Positions 1 to 11,606 are shown, counted from the first letter of the stretch. The stretch is DNA of 64,000 bases from Cryoendolithus antarcticus (GCA_002077065.1 NAJO01000018.1:496001-560000), one strand, 5' to 3'. Notes: generated from the letters alone by a model not told the origin. Numbers and translations: made by a program.

Positions 1-2014
1 GCTTCATCTGCTCGTTGATGTTGGACATCCGCTGCGCCATCTGGAAAGCCTCGGGTGGCATTGTGTTGCCGTTCATGTTCTGCGGATTGGCGCGTTGCAT
101 GGTCATAAGCGCTGCTTGCTCGGCAGTCATACCCTGCTGGTTGACTTGCGCGAGGTAGGCAGCCTGCTGTTGCATGATCATAGCCGCAGCAGCAGGGTTG
201 GGCGTCTGCTGCATCATAGCTGGGGTCCCTTGCGGAATGGACACAGCAGGCGAGTTCGGCTGCATAGACTGCATCCTTGGTGTAGCCGAGACCTGCCGAT
301 TTCCAGGCATGACCTGCGCCATCGAAGGCGTAGACTGCATCTGGGGTGTATTATTCCGACTGCCTCCCGCCTGCTGACTAGCCTGTCGTACCATGGAAAC
401 ATTCGGGTGCTGTGGGTGCTGCATAGCCGCTGACAATGGTCGTGGCGGACTTCCAGCATTCATGCCCTGCTGACTGGAAGACTGTGTCATCGGTACACCA
501 CCCCCGCTCTGTGGCACCATCGGACTCGACGTCATCATCGGCGTCTGAGTCTGCTGCCGCATGACCGGACTGGCCTGGACGCCATTCTGCTGCATCCCAG
601 GATGTCCATGTGCCTGCATCATGTTTGCCTGCTGTTGCTGGACGTTGAGTTGCATCTGCTGCTGCTGCTGCGCGAGCTGCTGGTGCCGCATCGCCTCAGC
701 TTGTGCCTGCGCAGCCATGAGCTGTCTTTGCTTCGACTGCGCTAGCTGCTGCTGTGCAACCTGCTCTTGCTGTCTCCGCTGAGCCATCTGCCTCTGAGCC
801 AGCTGGTTCTGCTCGTCCTGCGCACGTTTCTCAGCACCAGCTCGTTGCTCTTCTTCTTTCGCCAGTGTCTTGGCCTCTTCGTGGCGTATCTTCGCCTTGT
901 TGATAGTCTCGAATCTTGAGTTGACGAGTGATGCAATGGAGGAACTGTTGTCCCCTGTAGTAGTGCCGTTCGCAGCCCGAGCAGCAGGCTTGTTGCGCTC
1001 GTCCATGATAAGAAAGCGGCGTTCCTCTTCTGCAGCTTGCGCATCTTCAGCGGCCACCTCAGCCGTGGTCTTCTTCCTCTCTGTCGTCGTCGGTGCCTTC
1101 TCGCTGTGTAGAGGATGCTTGAGCATATCAATAATTGCATGCGACTCCTCGATCGTGCCAGCCAAATCCAAGCAAAGCGGCGGCATAGCCGCAACAAGCT
1201 GATCAGCCTGAAACTCATACAAGTCCTTCTGTGACATCCCAACCCTGCCGTCCAGCTCACCCATCCCACCAACCGGTCCACCGATCGGCGTAGGCGGCAC
1301 ACTTCCCGACGGTGTCATCGGCGTGACCGTGTCCTTTCTTTTCTTCGACAGCTCGGCAGCAGGCATCTTAGCCATGATCATCAGATCCTCGTGCCTGCTC
1401 TGCTCGGTAGGCAACAACACCACAGTCGTGACCTTGGGCCCTGCATCTTTCCCCTTGCCTTTTCCCGCCTCTTCGGCCTTCTTCTCTTTCGCGTCCTCGG
1501 CGTCTTGCGAGTACATGTCCCCATGATGCACGCCATAAGGCGAAGGCGTGATTGACTTGTGATGTTCATGCATCGTGAACTGCCCCTTATCATCCACCTT
1601 CCCTCCCCCTTCACCAGCCTCTTTACTCCGATGATTCAGCACCTTAACGATCAAACACCCATCATAAAATCCCACGCCCTGCGCATGCAGCTCTTCGAGT
1701 ATCTCATGCGGTACAGTGCCCTTGCGCAGGTGCTTCAGCACAATATTCATGGGCTCAGCATAGCCCCAGCTCCCATCCTGACCATCGAATCGGAAGTTCC
1801 TCTGATGGAGGTGTAGGACTAGTGAGGGCGGCTTGTTGGCGTGTTTCGCGAGGATATGCGCGCTCGTGAGGACATAAGGCTCAGTGAACTTGGTACGCTT
1901 CGGTGGGGGTGCGAGGGCCGTGGAGGAGTCCGGAGCGGAGCGCTTACTTCCTGACGGGCGAGGGGCGGTGCGGCGGATGGATTGCGAAGGGCGGGCGATA
2001 GCGGCGGAGGCCAT
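1..2014 (-). CDS. SPT20: SAGA complex subunit Spt20 (C-terminus cut by window edge)
   Basis: The Spt20 family is a structural subunit of the SAGA coactivator (histone acetylation, TBP delivery) in the nucleus. The ATG is at 2014 and the frame stays open for 671 codons to the window edge, so the 3' end is missing. After a basic/Pro-rich leader of about 55 residues comes the Spt20 signature: HILAKHANKPPSLVLHLHQ, then NFRFDGQDGSWGYAEPMN, then VPHEILEELHAQGVGFYDGC. The middle (about 150-370) is charged, with Lys/Glu segments. The remainder is glutamine/methionine-rich with long CAG/CAA stretches, as expected for fungal Spt20. No intron was needed. Family recognition is strong; the length of the Q-rich tail is unknown. 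Confidence 0.93.
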   Translation of the reverse strand, partial: MASAAIARPSQSIRRTAPRPSGSKRSAPDSSTALAPPPKRTKFTEPYVLTSAHILAKHANKPPSLVLHLHQRNFRFDGQDGSWGYAEPMNIVLKHLRKGTVPHEILEELHAQGVGFYDGCLIVKVLNHRSKEAGEGGGKVDDKGQFTMHEHHKSITPSPYGVHHGDMYSQDAEDAKEKKAEEAGKGKGKDAGPKVTTVVLLPTEQSRHEDLMIMAKMPAAELSKKRKDTVTPMTPSGSVPPTPIGGPVGGMGELDGRVGMSQKDLYEFQADQLVAAMPPLCLDLAGTIEESHAIIDMLKHPLHSEKAPTTTERKKTTAEVAAEDAQAAEEERRFLIMDERNKPAARAANGTTTGDNSSSIASLVNSRFETINKAKIRHEEAKTLAKEEEQRAGAEKRAQDEQNQLAQRQMAQRRQQEQVAQQQLAQSKQRQLMAAQAQAEAMRHQQLAQQQQQMQLNVQQQQANMMQAHGHPGMQQNGVQASPVMRQQTQTPMMTSSPMVPQSGGGVPMTQSSSQQGMNAGSPPRPLSAAMQHPQHPNVSMVRQASQQAGGSRNNTPQMQSTPSMAQVMPGNRQVSATPRMQSMQPNSPAVSIPQGTPAMMQQTPNPAAAAMIMQQQAAYLAQVNQQGMTAEQAALMTMQRANPQNMNGNTMPPEAFQMAQRMSNINEQMK

Positions 2015-2485
2015 GGTGGGTGGGGGTAGTGGGTGTAGGAGGGGATGATCGCGCAGCGCGGGTGCGAGCAAGGAGTGCGCTGTGAGCTGCGCAGTGGCGC
2101 GCCTAGAGAGGCGAAAGAATGGCTTGTTAGAAGAATGTGTGCACGCGGCACTGAAGAAGTGAAAGGCTCAATGTCACCCTCGATGGCTATTGTCGCTCGC
2201 AATGTGACGTGCATGTACAAGGCGCCGTTCGTGGGGAAGGCGCCGATCACATGCAGGCTCATGCGGGCCGGACCTTGTAGAACAAGCTTATGGCAGTCAG
2301 ATCACGTGAAGCCTGACTGTACTGTGTAGAGGTCCGTCTCGATCTCCTCTAGTCTATATGAAGTATCATGAGCCCCCAATCTGGGATCGAGACTCAGGAA
2401 AAGCCTCCTGGGTGTCTCCAAACCCTAGCAGCGCCGTCATGGTTCCATGTAGTGCCCCAATGGTGTCAGTCCGATACTCCAAGCC
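2015..2485. other. Intergenic: SPT20 promoter / gelsolin-gene 3' region
   Basis: This is 471 bp between the SPT20 start and the stop of the next minus-strand gene. Short open frames on both strands lack any recognisable protein signature. I see no repeat or RNA gene; it presumably holds the SPT20 promoter and the neighbour's 3' UTR. Confidence 0.6.
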
Positions 2486-5400
2486 TTATCGACATATCAA
2501 CGCCTTCACCTCCGCGAGACTCGTCGTCTTCGCTCCGCCATCCATGCTGCTCTGACTCCCACCCATCATGCCCTCAACGCCCCACAGTCCCCTTTTGCCA
2601 TCCCAAAACCTGAAGCAGCCCTCCACCACTTCCGGTGAACCGCTAAACACCACTTCAACCCCCTTGTTCCCGTCATGCTCAGCATACTTCTCAGCAAACA
2701 ACAGCGTCTGCGCTAGCACTGCGTTCCTGGTGTCCAGTGGTCGCGTGGAGGCGAACAGCGGACCAACGAGAATGTACACCTTCGCCGGCGTCGTGAGGAT
2801 GTAGATGCCCTCGGCTTCGAGCGATGTCTGCGTGGACGGAGTCATCTCGACAGCTTCGCACTTGATGTCGTCAGCTGCGAAAGAGGGGCGGGAAGACCAA
2901 CTAGGCCGCCGGGTAAGAGAGTAGACCGCGCCCAAGAAGCTAGACTTGGGCTGCAGCTGCTGGATGCGGATGAGTCGTGGTTGCGAATTCCCATCTTTGG
3001 ACTGCCAGAAGCTCGATGGCTTCGGTGATGTCGCGTCTGGACCGAACATAGCCACGAAGTCAGATTGCTCCGAGCCTTGGACGACTTCAACAACCTCCTC
3101 AACACCCGCACCAATCTCCATGCCCAGCAGTCTACCCGCGCTGACCTCTTCAGTCGTCGCGTGCTGTCCTTTCCAAAGCCATAATTTGCACCGCTGTAGC
3201 GTGACGGGATAGCTGATCAGGTATACAAAGCCCTCACACAGGCTTCTAGCGTCAAAGTCCACTTCATCAAATACCACGTGCCCCAGGTGCTGCCGACCGC
3301 AGAGCATGTACTGCTTGCCGGCGGTGTCTCGTGTGCCACGACGGGTTACAAGGATACCACCCAGCGCTTCCAGTAGCTCTGCAGGTTCCAGGCCTTGCCT
3401 GATGGAAGTGGGCACTTGGGCGCCTTCGCGCTTTACTGCAACGCGTGCAGTGGTCTCGGCTGCTGACAGCAAAGATGAGGAAGCCCCGAGGCCATGCCAG
3501 ATGTATACTCGTGTTGCCTTCGGTCCGGATGTGGGGATGTATGTGTGTGTTATTATGTAGACCGAGCCAGAAAAGAGGGTGTACTCATCTTGCTGAGCGA
3601 GATGAGTAAGCTGCCCATCGAGCAGAACGAGCTGTACCGCCTTGCGGAGAATCTTGATGCGTGGCGGTGACGTTGCGGTCGAATGCAGGAAGGCTTTGAC
3701 GTCTATCGTCAAACTCGTAGATGAAGTGGGTATGCAGCCGAACGTGTCGGCGAGCAAGCGTCCGGTGTCGCTCTGGGGTTGATGTGAAGTCTCTTGAGTG
3801 CCTTAAGTAGCTCACAAGTCAGCCACACGTCCTCTCATAGAATTCCGCAGAAGCTCAGGTGACTGTAAGATGCAAAGTCAGAAACGCGAGATCAAGCAAC
3901 GCAGGCATCATGTCGTACTTTCACTTGTCGGCATCTGCCCGGAGACAACCCTTGAGCTCTTCGCTGGTCTCGGTGGTCCGCCCAATGCACCCGGTGCGGC
4001 GTCCGCTCCATTGCTTGATCCTGGCCGTGAGTTCGATCTTGCTGGCGATGAAGCAAGCAGGCCGGCTGAACGCATAGCAGCTTCCTCATCTCTGCGATTG
4101 GGAAGCTGGATCTGTGACGGTCGCTCTGCAGGCTTGGCAGCCGCTGGGGAGCGACCCCAGAACGAGCTGACGGCTTTGACGGAGGGTGGCCAAACATCAG
4201 CGTTCTCCTTGTTCTCTTCGGCGTTATTAGCGACCCTGGAAGTAGCAAAGCCGCGGAACTCTGGTACCGCATCCTTCTTGGGTGTAGCTGGAGGAGCCTC
4301 TGCCACTGCACTGGGGAGCGGCTGAGTACGCTTAGCGAAAGGGGATCCTGTCTGCATCGTCCGGGTTCCTGCTGGCGTAGGCTTGATTGGACTTGCCGCG
4401 TCCTTGACATCTGTGCTCGTTGTGAAAGGCACATCCTTCTCTGGTGGCGGTGGCCGAGCTGCCTGGAAGGGCGAGAATGTCGGCTTCGGTGAAGGCATTG
4501 GCTTTGCTGGTGGCGCATCTGTTATCTTCGCAGGCATCAGAGAAACCTCTGATGGTGTTGTGCCCATTTCGGACCTTTTGCTCGCGCTCAGGGATGACGC
4601 CATGATCGACGCCATTGATCCAGGCTTCGCACTGGGCAGCACTACTTTCGAGATCCTTGCTGGCTCGACCTCCGTGGCAGCGCCCGACGGTACCGTCTCT
4701 TGTACAGCTGACGGGAAGTCTGAAGCTTTCTCCGCACTCGCCGCTGCTGCAGAAGCGCCCTTCCTCCGCTTTGGTCCCTTCGCACGATCCTTGCGCATGT
4801 CTTGCAACGGTGCTGCCGGTGTGACTGCCTCGAGTGTAGCTTCGACTGGTGGCGACTTCATGCTCTGCACCGGGCTGCCAGATCTTGAGCCACTCGGGCT
4901 TGCTTTCGGACTAGGTGGCCCCAGTGCCAAGATCCTAGCTAAGCCTGGGTTGAAGCGCGCAGCCAGCTCACTAGTTTGCGAAGGAGCAGGCGTGGAAAAC
5001 GGGCTCCTAGACCGGGCGATCGGAGAAACCTGCTGAGCCTCCGGTACCACCCCTTGTGGCTTGATCTCCGGCTGCGTAGCCCTCGGCTGCTCTCTAATGC
5101 TCTTCTGCCTTCTCAACGCCTCAGGCGTCTCTGCCTGCTTCTTCACTGGACTCCTCTCCACGGTCCTGTCCGAAGCTTTCCTCGTCAACAATTCCCGCTT
5201 CGCCAACGCCTCTGGCTTCTCGGGCGTACTCGGCTTGAATTTCACCTCCCTCTCCTTGACGACACCCGCCTCCTTCTCAGCCTGCCATTCATCTTTCTTT
5301 GCCAGCAGACTATCCTTCAGTTCATCTCGCCTCACAGCCTTGACCGGTCCACCAGTGACAGCCAGCCCGGTCTTACCGCGCAAGATGTTATCTTTCAGCA

Positions 5401-7804
5401 GATCGGGCGCTACATACTTTTCAGGCCGGGTGGGGCGGAGAGCGGAAGCTTTGGCGAGGAACTCTGGAGTGTCGGTGCTCTTTGGTGCTGCCGCGGGTCG
5501 GGACCGGAGGGTTGCACGAAAGTCGGTTTGAGGTTTGCTTGGTGTTGAATCCTTGGCTGGAGAGGACAGAGGCTTAGAGAACGTAGTGCTAGGTGGAGGT
5601 GACTTGACAGAATTGGTAGCTGGAAAGCGCGAAGTCATGTCAGGCTTCGACGATACCTTTGGTGGAGTGGTCTTGACTGCGACAGGTGTTGCCACAGCTA
5701 TCGTCCTTGGGTCGACTTTCTCAGAAGACGCGACAAGAGGCTCGGCAGCGATCACTGCCGCGTCCTTACTCGCGCCGTTCGGCTCCTCCTTCCTCGTGGG
5801 CGCTGCCATTCTCTCCGCCATCTCCAATGACTCTTTCGCCAACATACTGGTCGGCCGTCCAGCCAGACCATTGGGCTTCGTCTTCATCGGCGGCGTGATG
5901 GATCTGGGACTGCCTGTCTCTGGTCTCAGATCTCGCGACTCTGACCGCTTCAGTAAGCTTTGCCCAAATGAAGCAGCCTTCGTAGGTGAGCTAGGTCTGC
6001 TGCTGTCTTGCCCAGGCAATATTGGCGTGCCACTCCTCGAAGGTCCAAATGTCGAGCTCTTTGTCGGGGACAGTGGTCGAGTAAAGTCGAGCTCTGGTGG
6101 GGCAGGCGTCATGCTCCTCGGGGTGATCTCGCCGCTCTCTCGTTGCGCCTTCGCACGTGCGATATTCTCCATCCAACTCGGCTGCGCGTTCTTTGGAGGC
6201 GATGGCTTGGGTAAGTCAGGCTTATTGAGTGCGCTTTCGATCCAGCTCGACTTCGTCGGACTCCAGCGTTTCGAAGGACTGCCGGGTGGCGAAGTAGCGG
6301 GATCCTGATCCCCAAGAGCGGTGTCAAGTGATGCCACAGACTTGCTGCGACTGTGAAGTGGCAGCGGTGGCTTGACGAAACCGTTGTCGTCCTGCCGTAG
6401 AGCTTGGCCGACAGTGGTAGCTGTCATGTTGCTGCTCGAAGAAGTCGGTCGAGACGACGGCTCATTGCTGGTCTCCCTGCTAGTGCTTGGCTGTGGCTCC
6501 AACTTGGGCATGCTGTAGGAGCCCTGCAGTCCTCCATACCCACTCCTCACACTTGCTGTCGAGTTCTGCCTGCTGAGACTATGACCAGGCTGAGCGCTCC
6601 AGCGCTTGTTGACGCTGTCGGAACGTTTCATCATTGCGCTTTGCACGAAGCCACCCATGCCTTTCGTGGGCGATGCAGGACGCTCGCTTGCGCCGTTTAG
6701 ACGGGCTTGTGTGGACGACATCGTCGGAACCCTTTGTAGGCTGCTCTGATCGCTTTCGGCGGTGGACGACCTGTCCGAGGCTGGAGGTGTCGTATCTGGC
6801 TGGCCGGCGCTCTGGTTGCTCTGCCCGCTCGTGCTAGTCGCGTCCGATGCCCTGCTGCTCCAGCGAAGTGCCGAGCTGTCCTTTGAAGGTGTCTCTGAAG
6901 TCACTGTCGCCGGTGCTGGACTATTCGTTCTCATAGGCTCGAGTGAAGTCTCCCGTGACATTCCAGGTAGACCTCGTCGCTTACTGACCACACTCTCTTC
7001 ACTTCCTTGCTCCTCTTTGCTCTTCCTGAATGCTGCGTTGCCAACACCTCTGTCTGCAGTCTGTCTGAACCATGCTGGATCCCTCGCACCAAGCTGAGCC
7101 GCAATCTGCTCTCGTGATGCCCCGGGCTTCTCGACCTCCACTCTCTTGATCGGCTCACTGCTCTTCGCAGACGCGCTCGAGGTTGGCCGGCTCTCCACTC
7201 CACGTGACGTAGGCCGTTGCTGCCACTTTACGGTCCCCGTTCGCGACGGCATAGCTGCGCTGGACGATGGCTTGGTCGGGCTCTCACGTAGCTCAGTCCT
7301 CGCTTCTCTTGTGGGTGTGCCAGGCGCACTCGGCCGTTTGATGGACCCAAAGCCTCTGAACTCCGGCACTCCGTCCATGATCGCCTTGCTACCGCTCCCT
7401 GGCGTAAGCGCTGCTGGATGCTCCTCCTGCGCTGGACGCGCTGTCGGCGTGCTGGTTTCCTCCCGTCGTGATGTCTCTCTCGCCTGCTCAAGCTCTCGTC
7501 GAGTTATCTCGTTCTTCTTAGGCGAGACACTGCGCTTTCGTTCCTCCTTACGCGCAAGCCGCTCGCGTCTCCCTGCCTCGATCTCCTCTTCAAGCTTTCT
7601 ATACCGTTCCCGATCCTCCCTCTCGCGCTTCTCACTCAATTCCCTCACAGATTTGAGGAAAGCAGCCGGGTCCAAATCGTCCTCGTCATCAAAGTCATCA
7701 AGCGAATGTGACTGTGTCACGAGAAGTGGAGTCTGTGTGGTCGCATGCGGCGGTTTGGGAGTGGTGTTGGGAGGGGCAGCCACAGCTCTTGGTGATGAAG
7801 CCAT
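2486..7804 (-). CDS. DUF4045-gelsolin-repeat protein (predicted actin binding)
   Basis: Model: exon 1 7804-3919, intron 3918-3802 (117 nt), exon 2 3801-2486, 1,733 aa. An alternative donor at 3924 gives two residues fewer. The N-terminus (about 35-100) has the DUF4045 pattern: DDFDDEDDLDPAAFLKSVREL followed by a highly charged helix (EKREREDRERYRKLEEEIEAG). Residues about 100-1300 are low-complexity Ser/Pro/Lys/Thr with many SP and TP motifs. The C-terminal 420 residues, starting at SDTGRLLADTFG, hold gelsolin-like repeats, for example RVYIWHGLGASSS and CKLWLWKGQ. Gelsolin repeats bind actin in a calcium-regulated way; by family this should act on the cytoskeleton. The acceptor is AAG, which is less usual. 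It was chosen because it preserves frame and skips two in-frame stops. The ATG at 7804 is preferred over one 20 codons upstream because DUF4045 proteins begin close to it. Confidence 0.85.
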
Positions 7805-8273
7805 TGGCAACAACAAATACCGAAAATCCACACAGGTAACGACAGGGATGGGCGCACACGGCACGTAAGCACCAGGGTGAAAAGGATAGAAATGCTAGGA
7901 TATAGCTGTGGGATGGGAGAGAGCTACACGTTCACTTTGACATTGCGGTTTGGGTGATTATCTGGATCGCCGGCGCATAACGCTATCCGGCGCCTCTGGA
8001 ATGTGATCTCTACTGGGAGTTCTCGTAATTCTTCGACGAGGTCAACTTCTCGTGACCGCTCGATCGATGCTGTCATGTCGCACAGCATTCGCCGGGTCCC
8101 GATGCCTCAGCCACTCTGCAACATGCGTTACAGATTTCTTTCTATGCACGCTATGCTGTCTCGCATTGTTTACTCGGCGGCAGAGACGCAGCGCTAGACC
8201 CGAAGAGTGAGGTGCCTGCCAAGCGTGGTGGGCAGAAGTGAACTCAAATCATTCCCTTCGCAACGCACACTGC
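7805..8273. other. Intergenic: promoter of the gelsolin gene / ARL2 3' region
   Basis: This is 469 bp between two minus-strand genes. A 64-codon open frame at 8003-8197 (+) is Ser/Arg-rich with no recognisable motif and is judged chance. Nothing else is seen. Confidence 0.55.
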
Positions 8274-9090
8274 TCAGTACAAGAAGAGCCGGTCTTTCGC
8301 ATCTTGGACGACCCACTGCAGGCCTTGTTGCAAATGCTGACCCGTAATTGCGCTGCAGGTCATGATCTTCCACTTGTGCGTGTGGATGTCGTCAAGTCGT
8401 AAGCCCTGTGAGACATTGTGATTAGGTTAGGAAATGCATGGCCCGGCCGTTCGCCGAAACGCGTTGTGATCCAGATGCGCACCTTTCGAAGCTCGTCTTC
8501 GGTCATGGAGGATGAGACGTCGCTCTTGTTCTTAAATACGAGCAGTGACGCGCCCATGAGGCGCTGCTGCAGTGTCAGAGCTGCTCATATTGCATTTGCT
8601 GTCATCACATACCTCTTGCTGGAGCAAGCCAAACAACTCCTGTCGGCAGTCCTCCAATCGCTCTCGATCAGTCGCGTCCACAACCCAGATCAGCGTGTCG
8701 GTCTTCTCGAAGTAGTTCTTCCAGTACGTTCGTAGCGTCTTCTGGCCACCGACGTCCCCTGGAGCTGTTCAATAGAGGTGCTGCAATCTCTACCATGCTT
8801 ACGCACAAATATTGAGTTTGTATCTGTCCCTCAGTCAATTGTGGTCCTCTGCACCACAGACCTTATCGCTCACCCGTCAAAGTCGATCGTCTTGATGATG
8901 AAGCCAAGCGTTGGACTAACGCTGTTGACATCTTCGTTCATGATCCGCTTCACGATGGTCGTCTTTCCTGCGTTGTCGAGACCACTAGCAGGCATCAGTA
9001 CATGGCGGCAGATGTGACGGATGACGCTTACAGCATCAGTATGCGCATCTCCTTGTCTTTCAGTCGCGCCTTGCGCAGAGTGGACAGCAT
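8274..9090 (-). CDS. ARL2: ADP-ribosylation-factor-like GTPase Arl2 (Alp41/Cin4 type)
   Basis: Six exons: 9090-9032, 8984-8874, 8823-8807, 8758-8613, 8563-8483, 8405-8274, giving 181 aa. Introns are 47, 50, 48, 49 and 77 nt. Exon 3 is only 17 nt. Motifs: P-loop GLDNAGKT (21-28), switch I PTLGF (44-48), DVGGQ (64-68), guanine-specificity NKSD (123-126, usually NKQD) and SAITG (156-160). Arl2 works with tubulin cofactors in alpha/beta-tubulin folding and microtubule stability; [10 protein letters not shown] (71-80) and overall length fit this subfamily better than Arf1 or Arl1. Residue 2 is Leu, so there is no N-myristoylation glycine, although the alternative acceptor in intron 4 could add one Gln. 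PFD4, which also feeds tubulin folding, lies elsewhere in the window. Confidence 0.93.
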
Positions 9091-9776
9091 CCTGTTGCTA
9101 CACTGGGGAGATTGTACTTGAGGAGGGAAGATGGTAAGAGTGAAAAGAAGAAGAAAAGAAGAAGGCAAGCAATGAGATCACGTGTCAGACCATGAGTGAC
9201 CTCCAAGACATCATGGAGAGTAGTAATAATGTCTCCCAGGCCTAACACCTTCAGGGTTGGGCATCAGATACGATGACTTCCCTTCCCTCGGTAAGCTAAC
9301 TTCCCTGTAGGATCGGTACCTTCGCTCAGTGCGTTGCTGTCACTCAGTGAGCGCTCGCTGATTGAGTAGCCTGTGTAAGCACGAGTTTCGTCTCATAGAG
9401 ATTAAAGTAGCTACTCCTTTCTTTGCCCTCTGTATTTTCCCACTGCACCTAGGACAAGAACATGGCAGGCCAGGCTGGCGTCGCAAATATAGGGACGATG
9501 CATCGCATTGGAGCGGACAAGTGCCGTGATGTTGAAGCCATGGAAGCAAATGGTATAGCTTCGTTCCTCACGCAGAGATCTGTGGCCAGATATGAGTCGG
9601 TCTTCGCTAAGGGTCAATCAGAAGGGAAGGCACACCCACCGAGCTTCCTTCGCGACTTCCCCTTCAACTTCACTGAGTCAGAAGCGACCCGACCGCGCGG
9701 ACTACCGACCTTTCTACATCACTTCACTCCATCGACAAACATCGACACCACTGGTTTCGCATCGCGTACACTCACA
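9091..9776. other. Divergent region between ARL2 and the GNAT gene
   Basis: This is 686 bp shared between the 5' ends of ARL2 (-) and the GNAT gene (+). Part of it (9462-9776) is open in frame with the GNAT gene and starts with its own ATG. It lacks domain features and is taken as 5' leader, but an N-terminal extension is possible. Confidence 0.5.
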
Positions 9777-11606
9777 ATGCAGTCTCCCAGCGTATCGATG
9801 ACACCCCAGCCGAATCCAAGACCCACGCCGCCTCACCTTCGCCACCGCAATCGACGATCACCTCGCAGTGGCAAAGGGCCTGAAAAGCCGCCGCTGCTCA
9901 ACACAGCTGCAGCGCAGGGTTCAAAGGCGCTAGTCATAGAGGCGACACCAGCGACGCTTGAATCTACGAATGGAGGCATCGTGCCAGACACAGCTTTCCC
10001 GAATGCAGCCGAAAAGCTGACTGCCATCGGATGCAAGGTGTCGGTGCCTGTGCCTGTCAGTGGCGACATACGCAACCACACGTCAAGTCACACGCCGACA
10101 CATCCAGCTGTGCCAAGAAGCGCGTGGCAATCAGCACCGAAGGACAACAAATTCATCCCACCAGCTTCGACGACAGAGCCAGGAGCTGGGAAGTCGTCAA
10201 GTCGCCCGGCTGCGCCACGGAGTGCCTGGGCCGATAAGCCGCACTTCCATCGCACTGCACCTAAGCTTCCTCGCAAAGCAGCATGGGAGTTCTCGCTTTC
10301 CAGCAGCTCACGCGGGTGGGGCGATCAGAACGACGATCCTGGTCTCAGAGACTTCGATGGCGGCTGGGCTCCAGCACCCCCTGACTGGGACAACAGACCT
10401 GGCTTCCGTAACGGACAATCGGCGGATAAGATCTTCGCTTGGATTGCTTCGACAAATGAAGCCTTGCATTCAGTGACTGAATCACGCGCTGTATCCCTGC
10501 TAGACGAATCGAGCATCACTCTAACGAATGAGGTGGCGCCTCGGTATTGGGTGCCGACTAAAATCGATGGGCAGAGTCCGAAACTCTTCTGGAGTGCACT
10601 GCTACAGTCGGCAGACGTCAAGCCAATTGATGAGGCCGATCTAGCAGGCCAGGCTCCTTTTTGGGCAATGTTCAAAGACGACCAGAGCGCTTTCCTCATA
10701 GATCATGAGCAGCCCATTGTCGCAGGCCCTGACCCGGACGAGAATGAGAACGAGAGGATTGCTCGTGAGAATGATCTGGGCAGCCGTCACGTCGCTGACG
10801 CTAAACTTGCGACCGAGAAGGCAAAGCTTGAGGCCCGACGCGTGCGCAAGGTCTTGAAGGACGAACGACGACGCCAAGCACTTGAGATCAATGGAATATC
10901 TCCTACTGGGCCTCCACCGATCAAGACAATCTCGAACCTCCTCATCCGTATCGCGACCCTTGACGACGCCACCGCAATTTGCAAGATCTACAATCAGTCC
11001 GTGGATCAAACACATGCAGTGCCAGAAGTTACGCACCGCACGAAGGAGCAAATGCAGATCCGCATCCGCTCTTCGAAGACCGCAAAGCTGCCGCTCATCG
11101 TCGCCTATGAGCGTGGTAAACGTATCAAGGCGCCAAAGAAGGGCCGAAATCAGAATTACAACGGTGGCGAAGATATCATCTTGCCAGATGAGGTCCATGG
11201 CTTCGCGTACGCAGACGATTATGGCGATTGTGAAGGTGTTTATCGCTTCACAGCTACAGCTGAGATATACGTCAATGTAGAGAAGCAGAATGGCAAGATT
11301 GGTACATGCCTCCTCGACAAGCTGATGGGGCTGCTAGATCCCACATATGTCGAGAAAGGTGGCTATGAGACAGTAGGTGAGCTTGATGGAGCTGGACCAC
11401 AGAGGCGTATCAGGTCCATTGTCGTACAGTACCCGTACGACGCGGCGCAGAGTGAGAGATTGGCGTGGATCTGTGGGTGGCTGAGTCGAGAGAGTGGGTT
11501 CATGAAGACTGGGGACATGATAGACATCGGAGAGAAGGACGGGAGAGCGTACTGGATCCCGTTCATTTTGACTATTAGAAGTTTACTGACGCTCATCGCA
11601 GGCTGA
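9777..11606 (+). CDS. GNAT-domain (N-acetyltransferase-like) protein
   Basis: This is a single exon of 609 aa from the ATG at 9777. Residues 1-200 are Pro/Ser/Arg-rich and look disordered, with repeated RSAW motifs (PRSAWQSAP and PRSAWADKP). The middle holds an acidic-basic helical stretch (about 320-375). The C-terminal region (about 388-600) begins LLIRIATLDDATAICKIYN, the typical first strand and helix of a GNAT fold. It continues with GFAYADDYGDCEGVYRFTA and AEIYVNVEKQNGKIGTCLLD; the latter corresponds to the strand-4/acetyl-CoA loop region. Substrate is unknown. The frame is open 105 codons further up to an ATG at 9462; 9777 was preferred because the upstream segment is compositionally unlike the rest. 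Gene identity beyond GNAT is not recognised. Confidence 0.75.
   Translation: MQSPSVSMTPQPNPRPTPPHLRHRNRRSPRSGKGPEKPPLLNTAAAQGSKALVIEATPATLESTNGGIVPDTAFPNAAEKLTAIGCKVSVPVPVSGDIRNHTSSHTPTHPAVPRSAWQSAPKDNKFIPPASTTEPGAGKSSSRPAAPRSAWADKPHFHRTAPKLPRKAAWEFSLSSSSRGWGDQNDDPGLRDFDGGWAPAPPDWDNRPGFRNGQSADKIFAWIASTNEALHSVTESRAVSLLDESSITLTNEVAPRYWVPTKIDGQSPKLFWSALLQSADVKPIDEADLAGQAPFWAMFKDDQSAFLIDHEQPIVAGPDPDENENERIARENDLGSRHVADAKLATEKAKLEARRVRKVLKDERRRQALEINGISPTGPPPIKTISNLLIRIATLDDATAICKIYNQSVDQTHAVPEVTHRTKEQMQIRIRSSKTAKLPLIVAYERGKRIKAPKKGRNQNYNGGEDIILPDEVHGFAYADDYGDCEGVYRFTATAEIYVNVEKQNGKIGTCLLDKLMGLLDPTYVEKGGYETVGELDGAGPQRRIRSIVVQYPYDAAQSERLAWICGWLSRESGFMKTGDMIDIGEKDGRAYWIPFILTIRSLLTLIAG

Noticed and set aside
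742..1302. 186-codon minus-strand frame, Arg/Leu-rich
   Set aside because: Different register from SPT20 on the same strand; the SPT20 frame is open throughout and carries the domain.
4383..6308. Long plus-strand frames (4383-5036, 5535-6308)
   Set aside because: They are antisense to the DUF4045-gelsolin coding exon and their sequence is the mirror of Ser/Pro/Lys-rich codons; no own domain or splice logic.
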